A stretch of DNA of 61,436 nucleotides from Variovorax sp. CF079 (GTDB lineage: Bacteria; Pseudomonadota; Gammaproteobacteria; Burkholderiales; Burkholderiaceae_C): positions 1 to 61,436 of the forward strand of contig NZ_FMZU01000033.1 in NCBI RefSeq assembly GCF_900101545.1. Direction: 5' to 3'. Below the pieces are notes generated by a model that saw only the letters and a program-made list of their open reading frames with translations, had not been told where the DNA came from and did no database searches. Both the position numbers and the translations under genes were made by a program. Below, in pieces: positions 43,831-52,404 of the stretch (the first letter of the stretch is position 1; every line of letters begins with the position of its first letter).

Positions 43831-44645
43831 AAATCCTGATCTCCGTCGACATCGAAGGCGTGGCCGGCGTCTTCCATTCCCAGCAGGTGCGTGCCGGCAA
43901 TCCCGAATACGAGCGCGCCCGCCGGCTCATGACCGAGGAGGCGAACGCGGCCATCGCCGGCGCCTTCGACGGCGGTGCGAGCGAGGTCTGGGTCAACGAC
44001 TCGCATGGCGACTTCCGCAACATGCTGCCCGAGCTGCTCGACGCGCGCGCCCAGGTGATCCAGGGCAAGCCGCGCTACCTGAGCATGGTGAGCGGCGTCG
44101 AACTCGGCATGGACGGCGTGTGCATGGTCGGCTACCACTCGCGCGCCCAGGGCCTGGGCATCCTTGCGCACACCATCAACAGCTTCGCCTTCGCCGGCGT
44201 CGAGATCAACGGCCAGGCCGTGGGCGAGGCCGCGCTCTACGGTGCGCTGGCGGGCGAGTACGGCGCGCCGGTGCTGATGGCCAGCGGCGACGACGTCTTC
44301 ATCGCGGAGAACCGGCCGCTGTTCCCGCACGCCACCTTCGTGCAGACCAAGCGTGCGACAGGCCAGACCAGCGGGGTGTCACTGTCGCCGGCGCAGGCGT
44401 GTGCGGCGATCCGCATTGGCGTGGAAGCGGCTCTTGCGGCCCGTGACGGCGCACGGACATTCGTCATGCAGAAACCGCTCTCGGTCACGCTGCACACCCA
44501 AGCGCCCGCGCTGGCCGACCTGTTCTGCCAGTGGCCCGAGTTCGAGCGCGTCGCCGCGACCGAGCTGCGCTTTTCCGCGCCCTCGATCGAGGCCGCGGTG
44601 CGCATGCTCAACTGCTGCTCGGCGATGTCGGCGATGCTGCGCTGA
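43827..44645 (+). CDS. dppA: DppA-like D-aminopeptidase (family M55)
   Basis: A 272-residue zinc peptidase. The N-terminus MKILISVDIEGVAGV holds the metal Asp8 and Glu10, with further ligands in VNDSHGDFRNM, GYHSRAQGLGILAHT, and the conserved GEAALYGALAGEYG. M55 enzymes form decamers that trim D-amino-acid peptides, such as those from peptidoglycan turnover. With GsiABCD, IaaA and the DmpA-type enzyme it suggests uptake and breakdown of unusual (D-, beta- or gamma-linked) peptides. The 3' end overlaps a convergent small gene by 38 bases. Confidence 0.88.
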   Translation: MKILISVDIEGVAGVFHSQQVRAGNPEYERARRLMTEEANAAIAGAFDGGASEVWVNDSHGDFRNMLPELLDARAQVIQGKPRYLSMVSGVELGMDGVCMVGYHSRAQGLGILAHTINSFAFAGVEINGQAVGEAALYGALAGEYGAPVLMASGDDVFIAENRPLFPHATFVQTKRATGQTSGVSLSPAQACAAIRIGVEAALAARDGARTFVMQKPLSVTLHTQAPALADLFCQWPEFERVAATELRFSAPSIEAAVRMLNCCSAMSAMLR

Positions 44646-44880
44646 ACGGATCGACGTACACGGTGACGACGGGGCAGGCAGCGCCCTCGCCGCGGCTGTC
44701 GGCCCGCCGCTGCAGCGCTTCGATGCCGGCCATCATGGCGGCGCTGTAGCTCGGCATCGGGCCTTGCGCGGATTCGATGGCGATCGGCTTGCCGTCGAGT
44801 TCGGCGTGCTTCTGCAGGATCCAGTAGAAGTGGCCGGCGACGGGCTCGTCCACGATCAGTTCGATGGCGTCGGGGTGCAT
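44608..44880 (-). CDS. small hypothetical protein (90 residues)
   Basis: A 90-residue soluble protein beginning MHPDAIELIVDEPVAGHFYWILQKHAE and containing PSYSAAMMAGIEALQRRAD and VVTVYVDPF. No family is recognised; the regular alternation of beta- and alpha-like stretches suggests a small alpha/beta fold. A GGAGGA-like ribosome-binding site precedes the ATG. It lies 12 bases downstream of another 90-residue minus-strand gene, so the two are likely co-transcribed. Its last 38 bases overlap the 3' end of dppA in antisense. Confidence 0.6.
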   Translation of the reverse strand: MHPDAIELIVDEPVAGHFYWILQKHAELDGKPIAIESAQGPMPSYSAAMMAGIEALQRRADSRGEGAACPVVTVYVDPFSAASPTSPSSS

Positions 44881-44892
44881 GGCGGTCTCCTC

Positions 44893-45165
44893 CTACTGCG
44901 CGAACATCAGCGCCAGGCGCTGCGCGTCGTGCTCGGCGTCGTTCAGCGCATCGTCGGCGGTGGCCCGCAGCTCGATGCAGACATGCACGACGCGTTCTTC
45001 CGAAGCTTCGCGAATCTTGACCACGCCCGACCACCAGCCTTCTTGCCACTGGCAGTCGAGCAGCATGGTCTGGCCGTGCGCCTGCGCCACGACCGCCTGT
45101 CGTCGGCGCACGGGCGAAGTCCGGTGCCAGACGCGTCGGGATGAGCTCAACAGCTTGGAGAACAT
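44893..45165 (-). CDS. small hypothetical protein (90 residues)
   Basis: A 90-residue protein, MFSKLLSSSRRVWHRTSP..., with a basic N-terminal third, then MLLDCQWQEGWWSGVVKIREAS and HVCIELRATADDALNDAEHDAQ. No known domain. The same frame is open further upstream to 45447 but that part is low-complexity and lacks a sensible start; ATG 45165 is preferred. It forms a pair with the 90-residue gene downstream. Function unknown. Confidence 0.5.
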   Translation of the reverse strand: MFSKLLSSSRRVWHRTSPVRRRQAVVAQAHGQTMLLDCQWQEGWWSGVVKIREASEERVVHVCIELRATADDALNDAEHDAQRLALMFAQ

Positions 45166-45492
45166 GGCGGCCCTTTTGTTGAAGACCAGGGAGCCCATTG
45201 GATGCGCGCAAAGGCATAGGCGGAAGCGATGGATTTCACGCTTCAGCCGATTCGCGCAAGCGATCGGCCGAAGCGTGCAATAAGCCACGGAAAGGCCCCA
45301 ATGGCCGGCTTGGGGAAGATCCACTTCTTTGCGCGTCGGCTTGCGCGCCACCCGGATGAGGAAGGCCGAGAGGCAGAACACAGCGCACCAGCAGCATGAT
45401 CTGGCCGGCGCAGGCAAGCTTGTCCAATGGCAGATTGCCGTCGTCATCGAACTTGTGCAAGATGAGCGTCCGCTGTGGACCAGGAGGCTTTC
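45166..45492. other. 327-base stretch without a supported gene
   Basis: The minus strand stays open in two frames here (one giving FCLSAFLIRVARKPTRKEVDLPQ, another MHKFDDDGNLPLDKLACAGQ), but neither has a recognisable domain, a clear start or a ribosome-binding site. It may hold the decayed end of an older gene. It must contain the promoters of the divergent NTF2-like gene and the 90-residue gene pair; I could not assign them. Confidence 0.4.
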
Positions 45493-45912
45493 ATGACCGT
45501 TTTGGAAGAGAAAAACGTGGCGGTCCTCCGCGACGGATACCTTCGCTGGAACGACTCAAGGGGCGACAGCGCCCAGCACTGGATGGACCTGATGGCCGAG
45601 GATGTCCACTGGTGCTCGCTCGGCGCCACCGCCGCAGGCGCGAGCTACACCCAGGGCTGCTGTTCGAAATCTGAAGTGCAGCGCTATTTCCTGGAATTGA
45701 GCAGGAGCTGGGAGATGCTCGACTACACGGCTGATGAATTCCTTGCCCAGGGCGACCGCGTCGTGATGCTGGGCAGCTGCGAGTGGAAACATCGCGGAAC
45801 CGGCAAGACGGTGAAGACGCCCAAGGCGGACGTGATCCGGATGCGCGACGGCAAGATCGTGGATTTCATGGAGTTCTACGACACCGCCGCCGCGCTCGCG
45901 GCGACGACGTAA
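45493..45912 (+). CDS. NTF2/SnoaL-like protein
   Basis: A 139-residue single-domain protein of the nuclear transport factor 2-like (SnoaL) fold: an N-terminal helix LRDGYLRWNDSRGDSAQHWMDLMAEDVHW and a curved sheet including LDYTADEFLAQGDRVVMLGSCEW and ADVIRMRDGKIVDFMEFYDTAAAL. Members include hydroxysteroid isomerases, polyketide cyclases and many of unknown function. ATG at 45493 is supported by AGGAGG seven bases upstream and preferred over the GTG at 45475. It is followed by an alpha/beta-hydrolase fragment, so the two may once have formed an operon. Confidence 0.82.
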   Translation: MTVLEEKNVAVLRDGYLRWNDSRGDSAQHWMDLMAEDVHWCSLGATAAGASYTQGCCSKSEVQRYFLELSRSWEMLDYTADEFLAQGDRVVMLGSCEWKHRGTGKTVKTPKADVIRMRDGKIVDFMEFYDTAAALAATT

Positions 45913-46070
45913 ACGGACGCACCCGTCATGCGGCGTGCGATAGACAGCGAACGCTAGCCGCGGCAAGAACCAAACGCGCAACGCCGCGCCGCATGGTAGG
46001 CCGCCACCGAATCGTTCACGCGGCAGCTCCCGCCCTCATCTCGCCGGCGAGCGCCGCAGAGGTTTCGATC

Positions 46071-46292
46071 CACGAGTTCCACCAGTACTTCCGCGCGCAT
46101 CGGCCGCCCCTGCTCGCGGTGTGGGGGCGAAACGATCCCTTCTTCCTGCCGGCGGGCGCCGAGGCCTTTCCGCGCGACAACCCGAACGCGCGGGTGCAGC
46201 TCCTGGATACCGGCCACTTCGCGCTTGAAACCCATGGGTACGAGATCGCCGAAGCCATCCGGCGTTTCCTCGACGAAACGGTCGCGGCCTGA
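46071..46292 (+). pseudogene. alpha/beta-hydrolase C-terminal remnant
   Basis: The readable part HQYFRAHRPPLLAVWGRNDPFF and VQLLDTGHFALETHGYEIAEAIRRFL is the end of an alpha/beta-hydrolase, with the Asp in GRNDPFF and the His in DTGHFAL that complete a catalytic triad. The N-terminal two thirds, including the nucleophile elbow, are missing; the preceding 150 bases show no hydrolase similarity. No start codon or ribosome-binding site fits. This looks like what remains after a deletion between the NTF2-like gene and the propeller gene. Confidence 0.6.
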
Positions 46293-46393
46293 AGGCGCGG
46301 CGGCGGCTGGTATTCCCTGAGCCTGCGCGGCGCTTCGCCGGCTACGATGGCCGCCCGACGGGCCCCGTCGAAAACAACAACGGAGACAACACC

Positions 46394-47581
46394 ATGCGCC
46401 TTCGCTTCCTCGCTCTCGGCACGCTCGCCCTGGCCGCCCTCTCAGGCTGCGCCGGCATGACACCCACAGCAGGACAACGCCAGCTCCTCCTGGTCGCCAA
46501 CGACGAGAAGCAGTCGTGGAGCGACGCCGGCGCCGTGGTGCTTGCCGCCCATGGCCGCGACAGCGTGCAGGTGATCGACATCGGCACCGACCCGCTCGCG
46601 CCGCGCAACGTGGTCACGCTGCCGATGGACAACACCATCGCAGGCCCGCCGACCAACCTCGCGATCACGGCCGACGAGAAGCTCGCGCTGGTCGCCAACT
46701 CGCTCAACGTGGTCGAGGAGAACGGCGTGCGCCGCCAGGTGCCGGACAACCGGCTTTTCGTGATCGACCTCGCCGCCACGCCGCCGAAGCTGATCGACAC
46801 GCTCGCCATCGGCAGGCAGCCCTCGGGCCTGTCGATCAACCGCGCGGGCACGCTGGCGCTGGTGGCCAACCGCGCCGACAACTCGGTCAGCGTGCTGCGC
46901 ATCGCAGGCCAGAAGGTGACGCTGATCGACACCGTGGCCATGGGCGAGTCGGTCTCGCACGTGCGCTTCACGCCCGACGGCCGGCGCGCACTCGCCAGCA
47001 AGTTCCCTAACCACAAGGTCGCGATGCTCGAGGTCGAGGGCGAGAAGGTCACGTACAACAAGCTCGATTTCGCGGCCGGCCTCTGGCCCTACAACCTGGA
47101 CGTGACGCCCGACGGCAAGCTCGCGCTCACGGCCGACAACGGCAATTCCGGCGCTTCCGACGGCCAGATCGACACGGTGAGCGTGATCGACCTCGAAGCC
47201 AAACCGCCGCGCGTGATCGACAAGGTGGTGGTCGGCGACGGCCCCGAAGGCCTGGCCGTGAGCCCGACCGGCAAGTTCGCCGTGGCGGTGCTGCTGCGCG
47301 GCAGCAACTCGGCGAAGAACGCCTACTTCTACAACCGCAACGGCTCGGTGGTGGGCTTGCGGATCGACGGCCGGAAGGTCACGCGCACCAACGAGGTCGA
47401 GGTGCGCGGCCTGCCCGAAGGCGCGGTGTTCAGCGCCGACGGCAAGTACCTCTATGTCGGCAACTTCATCGACCAGGACATCACGATCCTGCGCGTCGAC
47501 GGCGACACGCTGGTGCCTACGGGCAAATCCTTCGGGCTGGCGGGGCATCCGGCAGCCATGCGGGGCCGCGTCACGCACTGA
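46394..47581 (+). CDS. YncE-like beta-propeller lipoprotein
   Basis: A 395-residue exported protein. The signal peptide ends with the lipobox LSGC at about 16-19, so it is probably anchored to the outer membrane. The rest consists of about seven repeats of roughly 45 residues with patterns like GRQPSGLSINRAGTLALVANRADNSVSVLRI and LPEGAVFSADGKYLYVGNFIDQDITIL, the YncE/lactonase-type beta-propeller. Function unknown; such proteins may bind DNA, metals or ligands, and some are lactonases. RBS-like AACGGAGA precedes the ATG. The gene stands alone. Confidence 0.82.
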   Translation: MRLRFLALGTLALAALSGCAGMTPTAGQRQLLLVANDEKQSWSDAGAVVLAAHGRDSVQVIDIGTDPLAPRNVVTLPMDNTIAGPPTNLAITADEKLALVANSLNVVEENGVRRQVPDNRLFVIDLAATPPKLIDTLAIGRQPSGLSINRAGTLALVANRADNSVSVLRIAGQKVTLIDTVAMGESVSHVRFTPDGRRALASKFPNHKVAMLEVEGEKVTYNKLDFAAGLWPYNLDVTPDGKLALTADNGNSGASDGQIDTVSVIDLEAKPPRVIDKVVVGDGPEGLAVSPTGKFAVAVLLRGSNSAKNAYFYNRNGSVVGLRIDGRKVTRTNEVEVRGLPEGAVFSADGKYLYVGNFIDQDITILRVDGDTLVPTGKSFGLAGHPAAMRGRVTH

Positions 47582-47588
47582 AGCAGCC

Positions 47589-48503
47589 CTAGAGCGCGGC
47601 GGCGATGCTCTCCAGCTGCGCCAGGCGCCGCGCCATGCGGCCGACGAAGTTCTGCGTGACGTGGGGCAGGATGCGCTGCGACGGCACCACGATGCCCACC
47701 TGCATCTGGTTCAGCGCCGGCAGCGCGAAAGGCCGCCAGAGCAGATCCCCGCGCTTGAGCTCCTCGATGAAGGCAATCTTCGAGAAGCAGGATATGCCTT
47801 TGCCGCCCATGATCAGCCGCTTGAGCAGGGGCGTCGAATTGCAGGTTGCGGCCGGCTCCATGTCGTCCCAGAAGGCGGTGAACTCGGGCGAGAGCGAAGC
47901 GCTGACCACGGGGTGCGAGCTCGAGCGCAAGAACGGAAAGTTCGCGCAATCCTTCAGCGACACGCTGTCGTGCTTCGCCAGCGGATGCCCCGGCGGCATC
48001 ACGAGCCCGATCGGAAGATTCGCCAGGGCCACCGCCGCGACGCCGCCGGGCAGGCGATTCACGAAAGTGAGACCCACGTCGACCTGGCCCGACATCACCA
48101 GCTGAGGCACCTCCATCGGCTGCGTCGCGGTGATGGTGTAGGTGACCGCGGGGAAGATCTGCAGGAACTCCTCGACCGCAGCCGGCAGCAGCTCCTCGAA
48201 GAACGAGTCCATCGCGGCGAGCTTCACATGGCCGGTGCGCTCGCCCTTGAGCGCATCGAGCTCGGTGCGCATCACCTGGAACTGGTGCAGCGTTTCCTGC
48301 GCATGCTTGAGCAGCCGTTCGCCCGCCGGATTCAGGCGCAGCCCGTTGGGCAGGCGGTCGAACAGCTCGACGCCGAGCTCGTCTTCGAGCTTGTGGATCT
48401 GCCGGTTGACGGCGCTGGCCGCCACGTACAGCCGCTCCGAGGCCTTGCGCACCGAGCCGCAGCTCGCCACCTCGATGAAGTACTTCAGGACGATGGCATG
48501 CAT
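47589..48503 (-). CDS. LysR-family transcriptional regulator
   Basis: A 304-residue regulator with an N-terminal winged helix (LKYFIEVASCGSVRKASERLYVAASAVNRQIHKLEDELG, about 6-45) and a two-lobe effector domain (about 90-295; GHVKLAAMDSFFEELLPAAV, GKGISCFSKIAFIEEL). It is the last gene of a co-directional unit of ABC importer, flavin oxidoreductase, CoA-transferase, hydratase and ferredoxin genes, 27 bases after the ferredoxin. It probably regulates that unit; a CCGTT-N6-AACGG dyad lies before the first gene. Having the regulator at the downstream end is unusual for LysR genes, which are more often divergent. Confidence 0.88.
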   Translation of the reverse strand: MHAIVLKYFIEVASCGSVRKASERLYVAASAVNRQIHKLEDELGVELFDRLPNGLRLNPAGERLLKHAQETLHQFQVMRTELDALKGERTGHVKLAAMDSFFEELLPAAVEEFLQIFPAVTYTITATQPMEVPQLVMSGQVDVGLTFVNRLPGGVAAVALANLPIGLVMPPGHPLAKHDSVSLKDCANFPFLRSSSHPVVSASLSPEFTAFWDDMEPAATCNSTPLLKRLIMGGKGISCFSKIAFIEELKRGDLLWRPFALPALNQMQVGIVVPSQRILPHVTQNFVGRMARRLAQLESIAAAL

Positions 48504-48530
48504 CAGCCTGCTCTCCTGCAGCCTGGCTGC

Positions 48531-48857
48531 TCAGGCGCGCGGCGCTTCCTGTGCGATGCGCGGATGGTCGCAAGCCACGCGCCGCGCCTCGGCGCCGCCG
48601 GGCGAGCCGAGGCCGCTGACCTCGGCATCGAAGAACTCGCGGTTGATCGCAATGAAATGCCCCAGTTCGGGCGGCAGCCGAAACTCTTCGTAGATCGCCT
48701 CCGTCGGGCAGGCGGACACGCAAACGCCGCAGTCGATGCATTCATCCGGGTGAATGTACAGAGTGCGCTCGCCTTCGTAGATGCAATCGACGGGGCAGCA
48801 CTTCACGCAGGCGCCGTCCTTGACGTCGATGCAGGCGGTGGTGATGACGTGGGCCAT
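48531..48857 (-). CDS. fdxA: 7Fe ferredoxin (FdxA type)
   Basis: A 108-residue ferredoxin. Cysteines at about 9, 17, 21 and 25 (CIDVKDGACVKCCPVDC) and CIDCGVCVSACP (about 40-51) match the [3Fe-4S][4Fe-4S] FdxA arrangement, with an extra Cys at 20. The C-terminal 40 residues are a tail common in these proteins. It would pass electrons to or from the flavin oxidoreductase encoded three genes upstream in the same unit (inference). Lies 12 bases after the hydratase gene. Confidence 0.85.
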   Translation of the reverse strand: MAHVITTACIDVKDGACVKCCPVDCIYEGERTLYIHPDECIDCGVCVSACPTEAIYEEFRLPPELGHFIAINREFFDAEVSGLGSPGGAEARRVACDHPRIAQEAPRA

Positions 48858-48869
48858 GGGACGACTCGC

Positions 48870-49646
48870 CTAGCGGCCCTGCCATTGGGGCTTGCGCTTC
48901 TGCTGGAAGGCCAGCACGCCTTCGTTCGAATCTTCGGACTGCAGCGCCTTCACCAGCGCCGGCAAGCGCATGCCGTGGGCCTGGGCCGGCGACATCGTGC
49001 CGGTGTGCCGCACCACCTGCTTGACGGCCCGCAGCGACAGCGGCGCACAGGCGAGCAGCTGCTGCACCCAGCGATCGACCGCCGCGTCGAGCCCGGCGCG
49101 CGGCACGACTTCGTTGATGAGCCCGATCTCGAGCGCGCGCTGCGCCTGGATCCGTTGCCCGGTCAGCATCATGGCCATGGCCTGGCGAAACGGGATCTGC
49201 CGCTGCAGCAGCAGCATGCCGCCGTCCAGCGGAAGGCGCCCGACCAGGGGCTCGGGCAGGCCGAAGCTGGCTTCCTCGCAGGCCACCACGAGGTCGCAGC
49301 CCAGCACCATCTCGAGGCCGCCGCCCAGGGCGAAACCGTTGACGCGCGCGATCACCGGCACGTCGAGCGTCTCGCGCAGCGCGATGCCGCCGAAGCCGCC
49401 GGGCCGGGCCGCGGCCCAGTAGTCGACGCCTTTGAGGTTCGAAGTGTTCTTCAGGTCCGCGCCGGCGCAGAAGGCGCGCTCGCCGGCGCCGGTCAGCACC
49501 ACGACACGGATGTCGTCGCGGCGCTCGATCTCGGTCCAGATGCGGATCAGCTCGGCTTCGGTGGGCAGGTCCACCGCGTTCATCACCTCGGGCCGGTCGA
49601 TGGTGACCGTCGCGACATGGTGCGCGACTTCGAACAGGACGCTCAT
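48870..49646 (-). CDS. enoyl-CoA hydratase/isomerase family protein
   Basis: A 258-residue crotonase-fold enzyme. Marks are CAGADLKNTSNLKG for the oxyanion region and VNGFALGGGLEMVLGCDLVVACEEASFGLPEPLVGRLPLDGG for the catalytic region, with a Glu in GGGLEM. It would hydrate or isomerise a 2-enoyl-CoA made by the CoA-transferase and flavoprotein of the same unit. It overlaps the CaiB gene by four bases (ATGA). Substrate unknown. Confidence 0.88.
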   Translation of the reverse strand: MSVLFEVAHHVATVTIDRPEVMNAVDLPTEAELIRIWTEIERRDDIRVVVLTGAGERAFCAGADLKNTSNLKGVDYWAAARPGGFGGIALRETLDVPVIARVNGFALGGGLEMVLGCDLVVACEEASFGLPEPLVGRLPLDGGMLLLQRQIPFRQAMAMMLTGQRIQAQRALEIGLINEVVPRAGLDAAVDRWVQQLLACAPLSLRAVKQVVRHTGTMSPAQAHGMRLPALVKALQSEDSNEGVLAFQQKRKPQWQGR

Positions 49647-50806
49647 GCGCCGGCCTCTTCGATCAGCGCGCGAGCTTCGGCGAGCACTTCCTCGGTGTGC
49701 TGGCCAAGCCGCGGCGGCTCGCGCAGCAGGCCGGTCTGCGCGCCGGACATCTGGATCGGGCTGGCGATGAACTTCAGTTCGCGCTTCGACGAATCCTCGC
49801 CCTCCAGGATCATTCTGTTGTGCAGGGTCTGCGGGTCGACCAGCGCCTCGCGCATGTCGCGCACCGGCGCCGAGAGCAGGTCCTCTGCCTCGAGGCGGCC
49901 CAGCCAGTGTTCGCGCGTGTTGCTCGCGAAGCGTTCGTGGAAGATCGCGTGCAGCTCGGCCTTGTGCGCGAACTGCGCTGCCAGGTTGGCGAAGCGCGCG
50001 TCCTGGGAGAGATCGTCGATCTCCAGCGCGGCGCAGATGTCGCGCAACGGATTCGCCTTGAACGCGCCGACCAGCACCAGCGGACCGGTCTGCGTGTCGA
50101 AGACGCCCGACAGCGGCATCGCGGCCCAGTTGACCTCCGAGTCCTCCATCATGACCATCGCAGCCTCCTGCATCTGCATCGACAACATCGAGTTGTAGAG
50201 GGAGACGGCAATCTTCTGGCCCTCGCCCGTGCGTTCGCGCTGCAGCAGTGCGAACAGGATGCCTTGCACCATGTGCATGCCGGCCGTGTAGTCGGCCAAC
50301 GCGGTCGGGTAGATCGAGATCGGCACCGAGGCATCGGCGCGGCGCGCCATCACGCCGGTCAAGGCTTGCGCGAGCACGTCCTGCCCTCCCTTGTGCGCAT
50401 AGGGTCCGGATTCGCCGAAGCCGGTGCCGACCGCATACACGATGCGCGGGTTGAGGCGCTTGCAGTCCTCGTAGCCGAGGCCGAGGCGCTCCATCACGCC
50501 GGCGCGGAAGTTGTTGGTGACCACGTCGGCATCGGCGATCAATGCCTTGACCAGGTCCATCTGCGCCGCATCGCGCAGATCGATTTCGACGCTGCGCTTG
50601 TTGCGGTTGAGGCTGCAGAAGATCGGGTTGTCGTGCCCCGCGACCGGCGCGAAGGTCGAGCGGCTCAGGTCGCCCGCGCCCTTGCGCTCGATCTTGATCA
50701 CGTCGGCCCCGTGGTCGGCCAGCATCTGGGTACAGACCGGGCCCATCATCACCTGCGTGAAGTCGATCACGCGGATGCCGGCCAGCGGCAGGTTAGCGGT
50801 CGTCAT
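49643..50806 (-). CDS. CaiB/BaiF-family CoA-transferase
   Basis: A 387-residue class III CoA-transferase, which moves CoA between carboxylates through an aspartyl-CoA intermediate. Marks are LAGIRVIDFTQVMMGPVCTQML at the start, DVIKIERKGAGDLSR, and the catalytic Asp at about 172 in YPTALADYTAGMH. It is linked to the flavin oxidoreductase stop by a one-base overlap (TGATG) and to the hydratase by four bases, so the three proteins are probably made in fixed proportion. The acid it activates is unknown. Confidence 0.88.
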   Translation of the reverse strand: MTTANLPLAGIRVIDFTQVMMGPVCTQMLADHGADVIKIERKGAGDLSRSTFAPVAGHDNPIFCSLNRNKRSVEIDLRDAAQMDLVKALIADADVVTNNFRAGVMERLGLGYEDCKRLNPRIVYAVGTGFGESGPYAHKGGQDVLAQALTGVMARRADASVPISIYPTALADYTAGMHMVQGILFALLQRERTGEGQKIAVSLYNSMLSMQMQEAAMVMMEDSEVNWAAMPLSGVFDTQTGPLVLVGAFKANPLRDICAALEIDDLSQDARFANLAAQFAHKAELHAIFHERFASNTREHWLGRLEAEDLLSAPVRDMREALVDPQTLHNRMILEGEDSSKRELKFIASPIQMSGAQTGLLREPPRLGQHTEEVLAEARALIEEAGA

Positions 50807-52185
50807 CACGCGGCCTCCGCAAACGAGCGGGCGATCGCCGGCACATCGGTGTTCGGGCCCTTCTGGTCGCCGGGGTCGGCGCCCTGGGCGCGCAGCGTGC
50901 GCTGCAGCTTGGCGACGTCCACGTGGCGCACGGACACGCCGGCGTCGAGCGCCAGTGCCGCGGCCACGCCGGTGGCCTCGCCCATCGCCATGCAGGGCGG
51001 GATCTCGCGCGAGATCTTCTGCGCCGCCGAGGTCGCGGAGTAGTGGCGGCCGGCCACCAGCAGGTTCTCCACGCTGCGCGGCAGGAGGGTGCGCAAGGGG
51101 TAGTAGTAGTCGCGGCCGCGGGCCACGCTGTCTTCGAAGCGGGTGCGCTGGGCCAGGTCTTCCTTGGTCATCACGTACTCGCCTTCGAGCAGCCGGGTCT
51201 GGCGGATGCCGGTTTGCGGCGCCATATCGACCAGGTAGCAGTTCTTGAAGCCGGGCAGCCGGGCGCGAACGAAGTCGATCACCTTGTGGATGGTGTTGCG
51301 GCCTTGGACCTCGGCGCGCGTCAGGTCGGCCACCTTCAGGCCGTCGAGTCCGGGCATGTGCGGGCAGTTGCACCAGACGATGCCCGGCAGCGGCGTCTTG
51401 AGCCACCAGTTCTCCCAGGCGCCGCCCAGCATGTGCTTGACCTCGCGGTCCAGCGCCTGGAAGGCCTGCGGCTCCTCGCTCTCGAAGCGCTCGGCCTCGT
51501 CGGTATCGACGCCGCCGAGCCGGAACACCGTGGTCACGATGTAGGCGCCGCTGATGTGGGGCGCGCCGGCCGATGCCGCGACATCGAGGTCGCCGGTGGT
51601 GTCGATCACCACCTTGCCCAGGATCGCTTCGCGCCCGCCCTTGGTCTCGCAGACCACGCCCTTGACCTTGCCGTCCTCCACCAGGGTACGGGAGAACCAC
51701 GAGTGCAGGCGCAGTTCGATGCCGGCCCGCTGCACCATCTCGAGCGAGGTGCGTTTCCACGCGTCGGGGTCGAAGGCCGCCGCGAAGCAGATCGGGTGCG
51801 GCTTCTCCTTGCTGTGGAAGTCGTAGGTGCCCCAGCGCTTCCAGCGCCGCACCGAGTCGGGCAGGCTGCCCCAGTCCTGCTGCTTCGGATATTCGGCCAG
51901 GCCGAGCGCGGCCATGCGATCGATCATCTCGAGGCAGATGCCGCGCACCGAAATTTCCTTCTGGTGGTTGTCCCACATGTCGTCGAGCACCAGCACCATG
52001 CCGCCCGAGGCCAGGCCGCCGAGGTGGTTGTAGCGCTCCAGCAGCGTCACGCTCGCACCGTTGCGCGCAGCGGCAAGGGCCGCGGCCTGGCCGGCCGGCC
52101 CGCCGCCCACCACCACCACATCCGATTCGGCTGCCACACGAACGTCGTGCGCAGACTCCTGCATCCAGTCGCCGATACGGCTCAT
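50806..52185 (-). CDS. FAD-dependent oxidoreductase (FAD_oxidored family)
   Basis: A 459-residue flavoprotein. FAD-binding DVVVVGGGPAGQAAALAAARNG at 22-43, then ASVTLLERYNHLGGLASGGMV, which is the hallmark of the family related to the HdrA-like 'FAD dependent oxidoreductase' domain. GKVVIDTTGDLDVAASAGAP is the second FAD motif, and GRHYSATSAAQKISREIPPCMAMGEATGVAAALA is the C-terminal contact. The likely electron partner is the 7Fe ferredoxin in the unit. Reaction unknown. The ATG at 52185 is preceded by a ribosome-binding-like GGAGAT; a 169-bp inverted repeat lies just upstream. Confidence 0.85.
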   Translation of the reverse strand: MSRIGDWMQESAHDVRVAAESDVVVVGGGPAGQAAALAAARNGASVTLLERYNHLGGLASGGMVLVLDDMWDNHQKEISVRGICLEMIDRMAALGLAEYPKQQDWGSLPDSVRRWKRWGTYDFHSKEKPHPICFAAAFDPDAWKRTSLEMVQRAGIELRLHSWFSRTLVEDGKVKGVVCETKGGREAILGKVVIDTTGDLDVAASAGAPHISGAYIVTTVFRLGGVDTDEAERFESEEPQAFQALDREVKHMLGGAWENWWLKTPLPGIVWCNCPHMPGLDGLKVADLTRAEVQGRNTIHKVIDFVRARLPGFKNCYLVDMAPQTGIRQTRLLEGEYVMTKEDLAQRTRFEDSVARGRDYYYPLRTLLPRSVENLLVAGRHYSATSAAQKISREIPPCMAMGEATGVAAALALDAGVSVRHVDVAKLQRTLRAQGADPGDQKGPNTDVPAIARSFAEAA

Positions 52186-52235
52186 AGCTAATCTCCTGTT
52201 TGTCCTGTTTGAAATGTCGAGGCGACGCACTGCGT

Positions 52236-52404
52236 TAGGGCCTGTTAACACATGAATCACCCCCGGCCCTTCGGGTGGAGCCCCAGAGAGGGCCCACTCG
52301 TCGTTGCCATGCTCACTGGGTGTGCAACCCAGTTCCGCTTGGCGCCCAGATTGGGCCCTCTCTGGGGCCCCACGCGGGGGTGATTCATGTGTTAACAGGC
52401 CCTA
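52236..52404. repeat. 169-bp inverted-repeat element (REP/MITE-like)
   Basis: The ends are perfect 29-base inverted repeats (52236-52264 and 52376-52404), starting TAGGGCCTGTTAACACATG. Inside them a second, near-perfect pair of about 23 bases reads GTGG[A/G]GCCCCAGAGAGGG. The centre contains a 7-base stem ACTGGGT/ACCCAGT (52315-52333). It sits between the ABC permease and the flavin oxidoreductase and its right end supplies the TAG stop of the permease. It has no gene. It may be a mobile miniature element or a long terminator/attenuator. Confidence 0.75.

Noticed and set aside
45236..45460. A 74-codon minus-strand frame starting MHKFDDDGN as a gene
   Set aside because: It overlaps another open frame in the same gap and shows neither a domain nor a ribosome-binding site.
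47454..50198. A 914-codon plus-strand frame across the LysR, ferredoxin, hydratase and CaiB genes
   Set aside because: It crosses several well-supported minus-strand genes, has no recognisable domain and is low-complexity in composition.
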